Shown: positions 28,669 to 37,853 of the stretch, in pieces
Layout of the letters: every line of letters begins with the position of its first letter
Position numbering within the stretch: position 1 is the stretch's first letter
DNA from: Vibrio sp. Of7-15
GTDB taxonomy: Bacteria; Pseudomonadota; Gammaproteobacteria; Enterobacterales; Vibrionaceae
Length of the DNA: 64,000 bases
Direction of reading: 5' to 3'
Assembly: GCF_022347565.1 (NCBI RefSeq)
Contig: NZ_JAKRGH010000021.1
Coordinates: 1-64,000, forward strand
Program-made: the position numbers and the translations under genes
The notes under the pieces: model-generated
Database searches by the model: none
What the model was told of the DNA's origin: nothing
The model's input: only the letters and a program-made list of their open reading frames with translations

Positions 28669-29547
28669 TTATGAAGTTTGAGCTACGCGGTTTATGCGCT
28701 TTTTGACCCAAGTTTCATTAAACCAAAGTGAGAACATGATGATGGCGCCACCAATGAATAAACGAGGTAAATCCACATCTCGGTTCCAAATGACGATATT
28801 CACGACAAGGCCCGCAGGAACCAGTGCGTTGTTCATTACAGCTAGTGCGCCCGCATTGACTAAACATGCCCCTTTATTCCAAATGAAATAACCTAGGCCG
28901 GAAGCAATCACGCCAAGGTAGATCAAAATGCCCCATTGCAGTTCAGTGGTTGGCAGTTTGTCGGTATTTCCAAATAAGAAAAACGCAGGCAGGGCGATAC
29001 ACAATGCACCTAAATAAAACAGACCAAATACCGTGTGTTGTGGTAATTCGGTTGGCTGTTTCTCCATGACGTATTTGTAACTGACTTGGCCAATAGCAAA
29101 ACAAAGATTCGCGCCTTGTACCACCAAAAAGCCCAGTAAGAAGTTGTCGTTAATGCCTGCAAATTTGATCACACAGGCTCCAGCTACCGCGATAGCTGCG
29201 GTGACTAAATACCATAATGAAAATCGCCCTTTGAGTAAGTCATAAATAATGGTGACGTACAGCGGGGTAAACACAGTAAAGAGCAGGACTTCAGGCACGG
29301 AAATCAGCAAGAAAGATTGGTAATAAAAGCAATACATCAAACCGAGCTGAATACCACCAATGGCCATGAGCTTCAGTGCCAATGGTGGGCTAATTTGTCT
29401 GAATTTCAGAAATGGCAGAAATACAATGCTGGCCAGCACAACACGAATTAATACCGAAAACCAAGCATCAACTTGGCCAGCTAGGTAGACCCCAATGAGA
29501 CTAAATGAAAAGGCCCATAATAGGGTTACAGCGGATAGATACGTCAT
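28669..29547 (-). CDS. EamA/DMT-family transporter
   Basis: 292-aa inner-membrane protein with about ten predicted helices in two EamA repeats (for example VTLLWAFSFSLIGVYLAGQ at the start and GALAVMNNALVPAGLVVNIV near the end). Family members export amino acids, amines or other small metabolites; the substrate here is unknown. The frame extends 22 codons upstream, but the ATG at 29547 begins right at the first helix. The ribosome site is weak. It ends at a bidirectional terminator. Confidence 0.8.
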   Translation of the reverse strand: MTYLSAVTLLWAFSFSLIGVYLAGQVDAWFSVLIRVVLASIVFLPFLKFRQISPPLALKLMAIGGIQLGLMYCFYYQSFLLISVPEVLLFTVFTPLYVTIIYDLLKGRFSLWYLVTAAIAVAGACVIKFAGINDNFLLGFLVVQGANLCFAIGQVSYKYVMEKQPTELPQHTVFGLFYLGALCIALPAFFLFGNTDKLPTTELQWGILIYLGVIASGLGYFIWNKGACLVNAGALAVMNNALVPAGLVVNIVIWNRDVDLPRLFIGGAIIMFSLWFNETWVKKRINRVAQTS

Positions 29548-29669
29548 TTTTTTGTTCTGATAATGAAAATTAGCCGCAGTGTACCTTAACTCAGAACGAT
29601 GATTGGAGCCCAAAGTACGATTATCTTAATTAGGCTCCTGTTTTTGAGAACATGCTGGAGGCGAAATTT

Positions 29670-30101
29670 TTACGCTTCGCGTTCCAAAGGCACCACAAGC
29701 AAATCAACCGGCGACGTGTTTATCAGTTGGCGGGTTGATGAAAGGAGTTTGCTCCAAAAATCTTGGTGATGGCCACACACCACTAACTCCACATCAAGGT
29801 TATGAATGGCTTCACACAGTTCTTCGCTTAAGTCGCCACTACCGACTAAGGTGCGGTTGATGGGGTAATTGGCATGATCCGCTAATCGCTGCATTTGCTG
29901 TTGCGCTTCTTCAATCGCGCGGTGCTGGGTTTCCGCTAAATTAATGTCGATCAAGCCGGTGTAGAGCTCTGCGTAGTTCACATCAATATGGATTAAAGAC
30001 ACTTTGGCCTCTAATGCTTGGGCTAAAGTGACGGCTTTATTAATTAAGGTTGTGCTGTCGTTAGATAAATCAATAGCAACCAGAATGTGCTGATAACTCA
30101 T
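29670..30101 (-). CDS. uspA: Universal stress protein UspA
   Basis: 143-aa cytosolic dimeric Usp-fold protein induced on growth arrest. It has the N-terminal YQHILVAIDLS with the conserved Asp, and a C-terminal loop with LVVCGHHQDFWSKLLSSTRQLI plus PVDLLVVPL, as in E. coli UspA. GGAGG is 8 nt before the ATG at 30101, which rules against the upstream TTG. It is divergent from ftnA, with uspB just beyond; in E. coli uspA and uspB are divergent neighbours without ferritin between them. Confidence 0.92.
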   Translation of the reverse strand: MSYQHILVAIDLSNDSTTLINKAVTLAQALEAKVSLIHIDVNYAELYTGLIDINLAETQHRAIEEAQQQMQRLADHANYPINRTLVGSGDLSEELCEAIHNLDVELVVCGHHQDFWSKLLSSTRQLINTSPVDLLVVPLEREA

Positions 30102-30362
30102 ATTCAATGCCTCCAGTCCGTTGAATTAGTTCAAGCCTAGCACTCTTGTTTTAGAAATAATGTCAATTTGATCCCAACTCATGGAGCAAACGTATAGGAA
30201 TTGGAGTTATTCATATTTGACCACGAAGTTGTTATATATAATAAATAGTTAACTCAATTAAATAGTATACTGCGTGATGTATTAGGGGTGGTTGTAAATT
30301 CATCACTGTCACGTAACAATGGTATAGTGAACTGGCTTAGATAATCTATGAGGAAGCGTCCG

Positions 30363-30890
30363 ATGTTAGCGCAAGCTATGATTGATAAATTGAATGAGCA
30401 AATAAATTTAGAGTTTTTCTCTTCCAATCTATACTTACAAATGAGTGCTTGGTGTGAGGATAAAGGTTTTGAAGGTGCCGCTGAGTTTTTACGAGCTCAT
30501 GCAACGGAAGAAATGGAGCACATGCAACGTTTATTTACTTATGTGAGTGAAACGGGTGGTTTGCCTCTTTTAGGTGCGATTGATGCGCCTGAGCATAACT
30601 TTGAAAGCCTTGGTGAGGTATTTCGTAAAACGTACGAGCATGAACAAATGATCACTGAAAAGATCAATAAGCTTGCTCACGTTGCTTTCTCTACTCAAGA
30701 CTACTCAACGTTTAATTTCCTTCAATGGTACGTTGCGGAGCAACATGAAGAAGAGAAATTATTTAAAGGGATTTTAGATAAGCTAGAGCTGGTTGGTGAA
30801 GATGGCAAAGCGCTGTTCTTTATTGACAAGGATCTAAGCGCATTGGCGAAGTCAGGTTCATCGTCAATCATGGATACGACGGCAGAGTAA
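30363..30890 (+). CDS. ftnA: Ferritin (FtnA type), iron storage
   Basis: 175-aa non-haem ferritin forming a 24-mer that oxidises Fe(II) and stores ferric mineral. Ferroxidase ligands are seen in NLEF-type helix A ([12 protein letters not shown], Glu), helix B ATEEMEHM (Glu and His) and helix [14 protein letters not shown] lies about 9 nt before the ATG at 30363; an upstream in-frame ATG at 30348 has no ribosome site. A TATAGT -10 candidate lies at 30323-30328. It is placed between uspA and uspB. Confidence 0.93.
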   Translation: MLAQAMIDKLNEQINLEFFSSNLYLQMSAWCEDKGFEGAAEFLRAHATEEMEHMQRLFTYVSETGGLPLLGAIDAPEHNFESLGEVFRKTYEHEQMITEKINKLAHVAFSTQDYSTFNFLQWYVAEQHEEEKLFKGILDKLELVGEDGKALFFIDKDLSALAKSGSSSIMDTTAE

Positions 30891-30967
30891 TGTTCAGCCA
30901 TTACTAGATAATACCCTGATCATTTTCTGCTTCTTAGTGTATCCGGTCGTGATAGTAGGAGGAGAAG

Positions 30968-31306
30968 ATGATCAGTGGAGATGCGATCCTATTTGCATTA
31001 ATCTTAGTCACAACCATCAATGTGGCTCGTTATGTCAGCACCTTAAGAACACTACTCAGTGTGATGCGTGAAGCACATCCGTTACTGTATCAACAAGTGG
31101 ATGGCCGCGGCTTTTTTTCAACTCATGGCAACGTCGCCAAACAAGTCCGACTGTTCCACTACATACGTAGCCAGGAATATCAACATCATCATGATCCGGT
31201 ATTTATTATTAAATGTAATAAAGTCCGGCAACTGTTTGTGATCTCCAGTACTTTAGTCATGACTACCGTAATTATGCTGTTTACTGTCGCCTTTTTAGGT
31301 ATTTAG
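30968..31306 (+). CDS. uspB: Universal stress protein B
   Basis: 112-aa inner-membrane protein with two hydrophobic segments, at the N-terminus ([20 protein letters not shown]) and at the C-terminus (about 88-110). The stretch [18 protein letters not shown] is nearly the same as E. coli UspB. Stationary-phase (RpoS) controlled in E. coli, where loss gives ethanol sensitivity. AGGAGGAG ribosome site. A strong terminator follows. Confidence 0.93.
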   Translation: MISGDAILFALILVTTINVARYVSTLRTLLSVMREAHPLLYQQVDGRGFFSTHGNVAKQVRLFHYIRSQEYQHHHDPVFIIKCNKVRQLFVISSTLVMTTVIMLFTVAFLGI

Positions 31307-31404
31307 TTACCAATCTTTTATTAGGTCAACAGCATTTTGAATGGGTGATAACAACAATGGTTGGCACTCATTGCTTACATGGGTAAAATAGCGCCGTGTT
31401 GTGC

Positions 31405-31439
31405 AAGGGATGTACTATTTATGAGTACATCCCTTTTTA
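31405..31439 (+). terminator. Terminator after uspB
   Basis: AAGGGATGTACT/AGTACATCCCTT form a 12-bp stem with a 7-nt loop and T run. Confidence 0.88.
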
Positions 31440-31459
31440 TTTATTAGGGCAAAAAGAAC

Positions 31460-32647
31460 ATGGCAAAAAAGTTTGATGTAGTGATCATCGGCGCTGGGGC
31501 GGCTGGATTAATGTGTGCAGCAGAAGCAGGTAAACGTGGACGCTCTGTGCTGGTGGTGGATCACGGCAAGAAGCCCGGTCGAAAAATTCTGATCTCCGGT
31601 GGTGGCCGCTGTAACTTCACCAATTATGATGTTGCTGCTAATAACTTTGTTTGTCGTAACCCTCATTTTGTTAAATCTGCTTTATCTCAGTACACTCAGT
31701 GGGATTTCATTGCCATGATTGCAAAGCACAACATTGCCTTTGAAGAGCGTTTGCATGGGCAATTATTTTGTGAGGATTCAGCAAAAGACATTGTCGCCAT
31801 GTTATTGGCAGAATGTGATTTACCAACGGTTGAGCAGCGTTATCGTTGTGATGTGCATGACATTGAAAAAACAGAAAATGGCTTTTGTTTAAAACTGAAT
31901 ACAGACGCGATTGAGTGTGAGTCGTTGGTGATTGCCACGGGCGGACTTTCGATGCCAAAACTGGGAGCAACCCCCTTTGGTTACCAAGTGGCCGAGCAGT
32001 TTGGGTTGAAAATGGTGCCGACCACCGCGGGTTTAGTACCATTTACGCTGCATAAAGAAGAGAAAGAGGCATTTGAGTCTCTATCTGGTATTGCCATTCC
32101 TGTCGTGGTGGAGTCGGAAGACGGCAGTAATTTTAAAGAGAACTTATTGTTTACTCACCGCGGTTTATCGGGGCCTGTGATTTTGCAAATTTCATCGTAC
32201 TGGACGCCAGGGCAAAAAGTGATGATTGATTTATTGCCTGATCTCGATTTAGCGGAAACGCTAACGGCCATGCGTGAAAAACACCCGAACCAAAGTTTGA
32301 AAAATTCGCTATCACGATTATTACCAAAACGTTTTATTGAAGTATTAATTGAACGAAAAGACATTACGGATAAACCATTAAAGCAATACAACCCAAAAGG
32401 CATCACGGAGCTGGCAACGTATTTCCATCAGTGGTCTGTGGCCCCGAATGGCACAGAAGGTTACCGCACCGCCGAAGTGACCCTGGGTGGGGTCGATACC
32501 GATGAGCTGTCTTCTAAAACCATGGAAGCGAAAAAAGTGCCGGGCTTATATTTTGCCGGTGAAGTCATGGACGTGAGTGGCTGGCTCGGAGGCTATAACT
32601 TCCAATGGGCATGGAGCTCTGGGTATGTGGTAGGTCAAAACGCCTAA
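31460..32647 (+). CDS. yhiN: HI0933/YhiN-family flavoprotein
   Basis: 395-aa predicted FAD-dependent oxidoreductase of unknown substrate. It has the dinucleotide motif VVIIGAGAAGLMCA, the family signature GRKILISGGGRCNFTN (about residues 41-56), VIATGGLSMPKLGATPFGY and the C-terminal GLYFAGEVMDVSGWLGGYNFQWAWSSG. The family name and neighbour order (uspB-yhiN) agree with E. coli. Confidence 0.92.
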   Translation: MAKKFDVVIIGAGAAGLMCAAEAGKRGRSVLVVDHGKKPGRKILISGGGRCNFTNYDVAANNFVCRNPHFVKSALSQYTQWDFIAMIAKHNIAFEERLHGQLFCEDSAKDIVAMLLAECDLPTVEQRYRCDVHDIEKTENGFCLKLNTDAIECESLVIATGGLSMPKLGATPFGYQVAEQFGLKMVPTTAGLVPFTLHKEEKEAFESLSGIAIPVVVESEDGSNFKENLLFTHRGLSGPVILQISSYWTPGQKVMIDLLPDLDLAETLTAMREKHPNQSLKNSLSRLLPKRFIEVLIERKDITDKPLKQYNPKGITELATYFHQWSVAPNGTEGYRTAEVTLGGVDTDELSSKTMEAKKVPGLYFAGEVMDVSGWLGGYNFQWAWSSGYVVGQNA

Positions 32648-32691
32648 ATGTGTTGAGGCCATAAGATATAGAAGGGACCTTTGTCTGCTTA

Positions 32692-32738
32692 ATGCTGTTC
32701 TGCCTAGTTTGATAAGGGGCTGAACAGCATCATTTTTT
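32692..32738 (+). terminator. Terminator after yhiN
   Basis: ATGCTGTTC/GAACAGCAT 9-bp stem, 21-nt loop, then CATTTTTTG. Confidence 0.8.
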
Positions 32739-33142
32739 GTTTTCGTTAAACTGAGTCACTTATCTCACGGTCTCGCTGCAATTGCATTTTTATAGTGCGA
32801 TTTATGCCACTTTACTGGCCAGTATTGGTATTTATTGTTTCGAATGACCATCGTGTCTTTGTAGCTTTGAATCGTGAGCTTTTTCCCTTTCGTTACATCT
32901 CCTGATTTTCTTATTTGATCTTGGTATAAGACTTATAGCGTCAAGTTAGGCATCTTCTGACATATAGGATATCTTATGGAACGTTTGCCATACGATAAGT
33001 GATGAGTGGCTGAAAATAGCGAGGTCACTAACGTTATTTATAAAAAGAATATCACTCTACTTCCAACGTATTGCATACATACCCTAATTTATGCATAGTT
33101 GGCCCAGTTTTACCCATTTTACAAATTGAGAAGTGAGAATTC
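32739..33142. other. Intergenic leader of the FIST-GGDEF-EAL gene
   Basis: About 400 bp without a supported gene, hairpin or repeat. It presumably carries the promoter of the downstream signalling gene. No clear -10/-35 pair or regulator box was recognised. Confidence 0.4.
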
Positions 33143-35629
33143 ATGCAGACGGTCGCAACAACGGTTTCTGATGTAGGCCAGTTGATTCATTGGTGCCAGC
33201 AGTTTCAATGTCAGCGTAATGAACAAATATTAATCCAAGTTTTTTCTACTCAATCACAAGAACAGGTAAAACAGTACTACCATATAATGACTGATTTTTG
33301 GCCAAACAGTACTATGATTGGTCAAAGTGCTAGTAGTACGTTTATTCAAGCCAATGTCTCCAATAGCGGCACGTTAATTTCCGTTTCTTTTTTTCAAAGC
33401 ACGCAGTTAAACAGTGCGTTAGTACCTATATCTGAGCAAAAAGAAGCCACTGGTTTTTTGTTGTGTGAGCAGCTTAAGGTATCCCGTTGTACTAAAGCGA
33501 TCATCTGTTTGGCGGATGGGGTCACTGCGGCGGATTATCCATTGTTTAATGCCTTTTCTCAATTACCTTATTTCATCCCCATTGCTGGAGGTGCCGCAGG
33601 GAAAGGGGAAAGTGAAAGTTGGATTATGTTAAATGGTGAGTTTGGTGAACAGTGCATGGTAGCTGTGGCATTGGAATCCGATTGCCTGCAAGTTTGGTAC
33701 GACGCCTTTGTTGAATGGCATCCTGTTGGTAAGCGTTTTCGTGTAACGAAAGGTCATGGGAATGTGATTGAATCAATCGATAATGAGCCTGCGTATGATG
33801 TCTATTGTAAATATTTAGCCAATGGGAAGTCATTGTCTTTTCATCAGGTTCAAGCGTTCCCATTGATGACATCAGAAAATAAAGGCCAGGGCGTTGTTGG
33901 GGTTGAGAAAATATTGGGGAACGGCGCGTTAGAACTTGCGGTGGAAATCCCTGTTGGCGACGAAGTTCGTTTTTGCTATAGCCACCCATCATTAACTCAA
34001 GAACAAGTTCAGTATGGTGTGGAGCAATTGGTGGATCATCATCCTGAGTCTATTTTTATCTATAATTGCGAATCTCGACGCGATTTTGAACATGGCGATA
34101 GCGAGTTAAAACCGTTTGCAGAAGTCGCACCCACTCAAGGGGTGTACTGCATGGCAGAATTATTTCGCCATCCTGATCGTCAACGTGTGTTACACCACAG
34201 TTTAACGTACTTGGCTTTACGAGAAAGTACGCAGGTCGATAGCCATCATAAAGTCACCGTACAGAACCATCAGCACGCGTTGACCCCCTTGTTTTCTTTG
34301 ATCCGAAATTCATTGGCAGATTTAGATGCTATGACCATGCAGATGGAGAAGAAGCTCAGTGTTCAAGCGGAAAAATTGGTTGAGAGCTATCGAGTGGATC
34401 GACGTACTGGGTTACTAAACCGAGTGGTATTGAAAGAGCGTTTAGCGCACCTTACTGGTTCAGAGCATTTACTCACCGTAAAACTGACTAACCTCAGTGT
34501 GATTAACGATAAATACGGTTATCAAACGGGCGATCGGCTCCTGCGTGATCTGAGTATGTACTTTTCTGAGCACCTGATTTCACAGTTTAATCAAACGACT
34601 GAGTTGTACAGTGTCGGCATCGGAGAGTGGGCCGTGGTGTTTCGCTCGGATCTGAGCAGCGATGAACTAAAACAGCATTTTTTGGTGTTTACGGATCAAT
34701 TAGAGCAGGTGAATTTTGAACCTTATGGTTTGCCAGATATTGACCATTTGTCGGTGGCGATTTCTGGTGGCTTGCTGAGTAAGCGAGACTTTCATTGCAC
34801 TTCACCTGACGACATGATTTTGAAAGCAATTGAAGCTCGTCGGGTTGCCATGAACCGCAATTGTCATTTGTGTGATGCCCGTGATGTGATTGAAGAAGAG
34901 CAAAAGCGCCACAGTCAGATGAGGTGGTTAACCTGTGCCAATCGCGCGGTGTTGCAACAAGGGGTTGTGGTGTATGTTCAGCCGATTGTGAACGCTCATG
35001 ATCATTCACTGGCATCTTATGAATGTTTAATGCGGATTGCTGAAGACAACCACGTGTATGCTCCGGGCTTATTTTTACCTGCCGTGGAAGGAACTCATCT
35101 TTATACGGGGTTAAGTCGTCAGATGATCCAGCGCAGTTTCGAGTTAATGAAAGATCGTAACGAATCCTTTTCGATCAACTTGTCTCCTCAGGATCTTATG
35201 AACGACAGAACCTTAGATTTATTGGAGCAGTCGTTAAGTACGTTGGATGACCCATCTCGGGTGGGACTGGAAGTGCTAGAAACGGAACAAATTCAAGATT
35301 ACGGCCGTATGATTGAAGTGTGTGATCATTTCCGGCGCTTTGGGGCTCGTATTATCGTGGATGATTTTGGGTCGGGGTATTCCAATATTGATGAAATCGT
35401 CAAATTAGAGCCGCAAATCATTAAGTTGGATGGCAGCTTAATTAAGAACATTGATAAAGATCGCCGCCAGCGCTTAATTGCTCAGCAAATGGTGCAGTTG
35501 TGTAAAGTATTAGAAGTGAAAACGGTGGCGGAGTTTGTTCATAACCAAGAGGTGTGCGCCATTGCCAAAGACATTGGTGTGGATTACCTACAAGGCTATT
35601 ATCTTGGTGAACCCCGCTTATTGAGCTAA
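33143..35629 (+). CDS. FIST-sensor protein with degenerate GGDEF and EAL domains
   Basis: 828-aa cytosolic protein with no membrane segment. Residues about 15-210 look like FIST_N (VFSTQSQEQVKQYYHIMTD, IPIAGGAAGKGE) and about 215-360 like FIST_C (GNVIESIDNEPAYDVYCKYL, FIYNCESRRDFEHG). These sensory domains are known in the NO/haem-binding NosP group and others. A linker helix leads to a GGDEF-like domain whose signature is GIGEW (492-496), so cyclase activity is probably lost. The EAL domain has ECL (E627) and keeps INLSP, LEVLETE, VDDFGSG, IKLDG, AEFV and LQGYY, so phosphodiesterase activity is plausible. Its stop codon overlaps that of the convergent aldehyde dehydrogenase by 4 bp. Confidence 0.85.
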   Translation: MQTVATTVSDVGQLIHWCQQFQCQRNEQILIQVFSTQSQEQVKQYYHIMTDFWPNSTMIGQSASSTFIQANVSNSGTLISVSFFQSTQLNSALVPISEQKEATGFLLCEQLKVSRCTKAIICLADGVTAADYPLFNAFSQLPYFIPIAGGAAGKGESESWIMLNGEFGEQCMVAVALESDCLQVWYDAFVEWHPVGKRFRVTKGHGNVIESIDNEPAYDVYCKYLANGKSLSFHQVQAFPLMTSENKGQGVVGVEKILGNGALELAVEIPVGDEVRFCYSHPSLTQEQVQYGVEQLVDHHPESIFIYNCESRRDFEHGDSELKPFAEVAPTQGVYCMAELFRHPDRQRVLHHSLTYLALRESTQVDSHHKVTVQNHQHALTPLFSLIRNSLADLDAMTMQMEKKLSVQAEKLVESYRVDRRTGLLNRVVLKERLAHLTGSEHLLTVKLTNLSVINDKYGYQTGDRLLRDLSMYFSEHLISQFNQTTELYSVGIGEWAVVFRSDLSSDELKQHFLVFTDQLEQVNFEPYGLPDIDHLSVAISGGLLSKRDFHCTSPDDMILKAIEARRVAMNRNCHLCDARDVIEEEQKRHSQMRWLTCANRAVLQQGVVVYVQPIVNAHDHSLASYECLMRIAEDNHVYAPGLFLPAVEGTHLYTGLSRQMIQRSFELMKDRNESFSINLSPQDLMNDRTLDLLEQSLSTLDDPSRVGLEVLETEQIQDYGRMIEVCDHFRRFGARIIVDDFGSGYSNIDEIVKLEPQIIKLDGSLIKNIDKDRRQRLIAQQMVQLCKVLEVKTVAEFVHNQEVCAIAKDIGVDYLQGYYLGEPRLLS

Positions 35630-37053
35630 CGCAAAAACAGTTTCATGGTTAAGCGATGCAGCCAGCCGTACGGAGGCATCATCAATCTAGTGGGGTAAAA
35701 CTTGCCCCGCTGCAAAATGGTTTTTGCTTTTGAAAACGTCAGGAACCCTTCGTGGCCGTGGTAATGTCCCATTCCTGATGGTCCTATTCCCCCAAATGGA
35801 GCGTCTTCTGCAGATACATGCACTAACGTTTCATTGATGCATACCCCACCAGAATGTGTGTGCTCAACGATGCGCTGTTGCAGGGCTTTATTATGGCTGA
35901 ACACATAAAGAGCCAGTGGCCGTGGGCGCTGTTGAACATAGCTAATGGCTTGGTCTATGTCTTCGTATTCAATAATTGGTAAAAGTGGGCCAAAAATTTC
36001 TTGCTGCATAACAGTCATGTCATCAGCGGGGTTTGTTACTAAATGCGTCACCATTTTTTGTTGTTCGTCATTATGACTAATGGTATGCGCAGGGATCACA
36101 TGAGCACCACCTTGTTGAGCTTGCTGACACCATTGTTGCAGGCGCTGGTAGTGGTGCTGATTAATCACGGCGGTGTAATCTGGGCTATTGGCCCCTTGCG
36201 GATACATGGCGGCAAATTGCTGTTGATACGCCGAAACAAACTCTGTCGTTTTTCCTTTCGGGAGTAATACATAATCTGGGGCGACACAAATCTGCCCCGC
36301 GTTTAAACATTTACCATAAATAAGCTTCTGTACCGCTTCTTTCATGGATATATCGGCGGCAACCAGCACTGGTGACTTTCCACCAAGCTCTAATGTCACG
36401 GGCGTTAGGTGCTCTGCAGCCGCTTTCATGACGTGGTGGCCAACTTGGGTTGAACCAGTAAATAATAAGTGATCAAAAGGCAGTGCAGAAAAGGCACTGG
36501 CTATTGTGCTCTCTCCTTCTACGGTAGCGACTTCCTCATCAGAAAAGGCTTCAGTCAATAACTGGGTTAAGATGGCATTTGTATGTGGTGTAAACTCACT
36601 GAGCTTGATCATGGCCCGGTTACCCGCAGCAAGGGCGGTAATAAGTGGGCTGATACTTAACATTACGGGAAAATTCCATGGCACCATGATCCCAATGACC
36701 CCTAGTGGTTGATATTCCACTCGAACCTTGGCGGGTGCTAATAGTAATCCTGCGTGACGCTTGGAAGGCTTGAGCCATTTGTTGAGGTTCTTCTTGGTGT
36801 ACTTGAGTTGTTGTAAGCAAGGCAAAATATCACTAATTAGAGTGTCGTATTGACTGCGGTGGTCATAATCTTGGTGCAAGGCCTCACACAAGGCTTGTTG
36901 GTGGTTGAGCAGGGCCGTTTTAAGCTTATTCAGCTGGTGTAAACGATGGTCCAGTAAGGGCATGGGGTTTGCTAAAAAGGCGGTTTGTTGCTGCCTTAGC
37001 TGTTGCTGCATGGTGACAATTTCATGGTTGCCGTGGGAAAGTGAAGCTGTCAT
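35626..37053 (-). CDS. NAD(P)-dependent aldehyde dehydrogenase (coniferyl-aldehyde type)
   Basis: 475-aa class 3-like aldehyde dehydrogenase. It has the catalytic Cys in NAGQICVAPDYVL (about residue 255), the general-base Glu in VTLELGGKSP, the oxyanion Asn in VPWNFPVML and the C-terminal SGMGHYHGHEGFLTFSK. The C-terminal hydrophobic/basic tail (LMMPPYGWLHRLTMKLFLR) resembles membrane-associating tails of fatty-aldehyde and coniferyl-aldehyde enzymes. Physiological aldehyde unknown. AAGGA is 8 nt before the ATG. It lies upstream of the DTW gene's 3' end on the same strand. Confidence 0.88.
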   Translation of the reverse strand: MTASLSHGNHEIVTMQQQLRQQQTAFLANPMPLLDHRLHQLNKLKTALLNHQQALCEALHQDYDHRSQYDTLISDILPCLQQLKYTKKNLNKWLKPSKRHAGLLLAPAKVRVEYQPLGVIGIMVPWNFPVMLSISPLITALAAGNRAMIKLSEFTPHTNAILTQLLTEAFSDEEVATVEGESTIASAFSALPFDHLLFTGSTQVGHHVMKAAAEHLTPVTLELGGKSPVLVAADISMKEAVQKLIYGKCLNAGQICVAPDYVLLPKGKTTEFVSAYQQQFAAMYPQGANSPDYTAVINQHHYQRLQQWCQQAQQGGAHVIPAHTISHNDEQQKMVTHLVTNPADDMTVMQQEIFGPLLPIIEYEDIDQAISYVQQRPRPLALYVFSHNKALQQRIVEHTHSGGVCINETLVHVSAEDAPFGGIGPSGMGHYHGHEGFLTFSKAKTILQRGKFYPTRLMMPPYGWLHRLTMKLFLR

Positions 37054-37115
37054 TAAAAGTATCCTTACTGGTTTTTAACACTCGTTTTCAGGTGAGATGT
37101 TTTGTTATGCCTTGG

Positions 37116-37724
37116 TCATTTTTGGTAACGGTGACCGCTTTTGTCTGCATGAAAAACAGAAATGAAGTGTGTGAAGTAAGTGTGCAGTTGTTCGGCGTCT
37201 TGGCTTTGGCCCAATAGGTTCAGTAATTCAATGCCGACTTCACAGGTACACAGATTCCCTTCTTGTTGGTTGCGCCTGAGCTGGTAACTGGAAGGGGCGG
37301 TATTGGTTAACACTAAGCAAGGTAAGTTATTTAACCATTTGCTTTTTCTAAGCATTTTTTTTGCTTCTTGCCATGTAGCATCCAGCAAAATAAACAGTGG
37401 CTGAATGTTTCCATCACGTGGTGTTGTCTGCGCGCGAAATTGTTCGCCAGTAATGGCCTCATCATGGGGAAACACGACCCAAGGTTGATAATTTTTATTG
37501 GCGATCAGATCAAGCAAGGCTTGTGGTGGCTCCACTCGGTTCCAGGTGTATTGCTCACAATGGGGAAGTGAGTGCTGCATTAATTTGCCAGTATTGGTGT
37601 CTTTGTGTTGTTCGTTTGGATGCTGTAACAACACAAAATGAGCTTGGCTTTGTAGTGTTGGGCACTGGTCGCAAATGCAGTTATGAGTAAAGCCACATTT
37701 AGGGCATGCTGGAGTCGTGGTCAT
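37116..37724 (-). CDS. DTW-domain tRNA-uridine aminocarboxypropyltransferase
   Basis: 202-aa enzyme of the DTW/TDD family, which adds the 3-amino-3-carboxypropyl group from SAM to uridine in tRNA (acp3U47, as E. coli TapT/YfiP). N-terminal zinc-like cysteines (CPKCGFTHNCICDQC) precede LLQHPNEQHKDTNTGKLM, the DTW motif in the form LLDATWQEAKKMLRKSKW (about residues 120-137) and YQLRRNQQEGNLCTCEVGIEL. All align by eye with TapT. Cytosolic. 62 bp upstream of the aldehyde dehydrogenase start on the same strand, possibly one transcript. Confidence 0.85.
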   Translation of the reverse strand: MTTTPACPKCGFTHNCICDQCPTLQSQAHFVLLQHPNEQHKDTNTGKLMQHSLPHCEQYTWNRVEPPQALLDLIANKNYQPWVVFPHDEAITGEQFRAQTTPRDGNIQPLFILLDATWQEAKKMLRKSKWLNNLPCLVLTNTAPSSYQLRRNQQEGNLCTCEVGIELLNLLGQSQDAEQLHTYFTHFISVFHADKSGHRYQK

Positions 37725-37767
37725 GATCGAATATTATATTATGGTTAAGTTGCTATAACGTAGAACC

Positions 37768-37792
37768 ACAGAGGCGAATGCTTCACCTCTGT
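37768..37792. terminator. Hairpin between lipoprotein and DTW genes
   Basis: ACAGAGG...CCTCTGT pair, extended by one wobble and three more pairs around a 3-nt loop (11-bp stem). No T run, so a terminator function for the lipoprotein gene is uncertain. Confidence 0.4.
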
Positions 37793-37853
37793 ATTGATGC
37801 GATAAGGCTAATGGGTTACCAGAGCCCTCCGCGTTATCTTATCATTGAATGGA

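Noticed and set aside
37116-37724. DTW protein as a defence or toxin component
   Set aside because: The match to the TapT tRNA-modification family is close over the full length, and its neighbours are metabolic genes.
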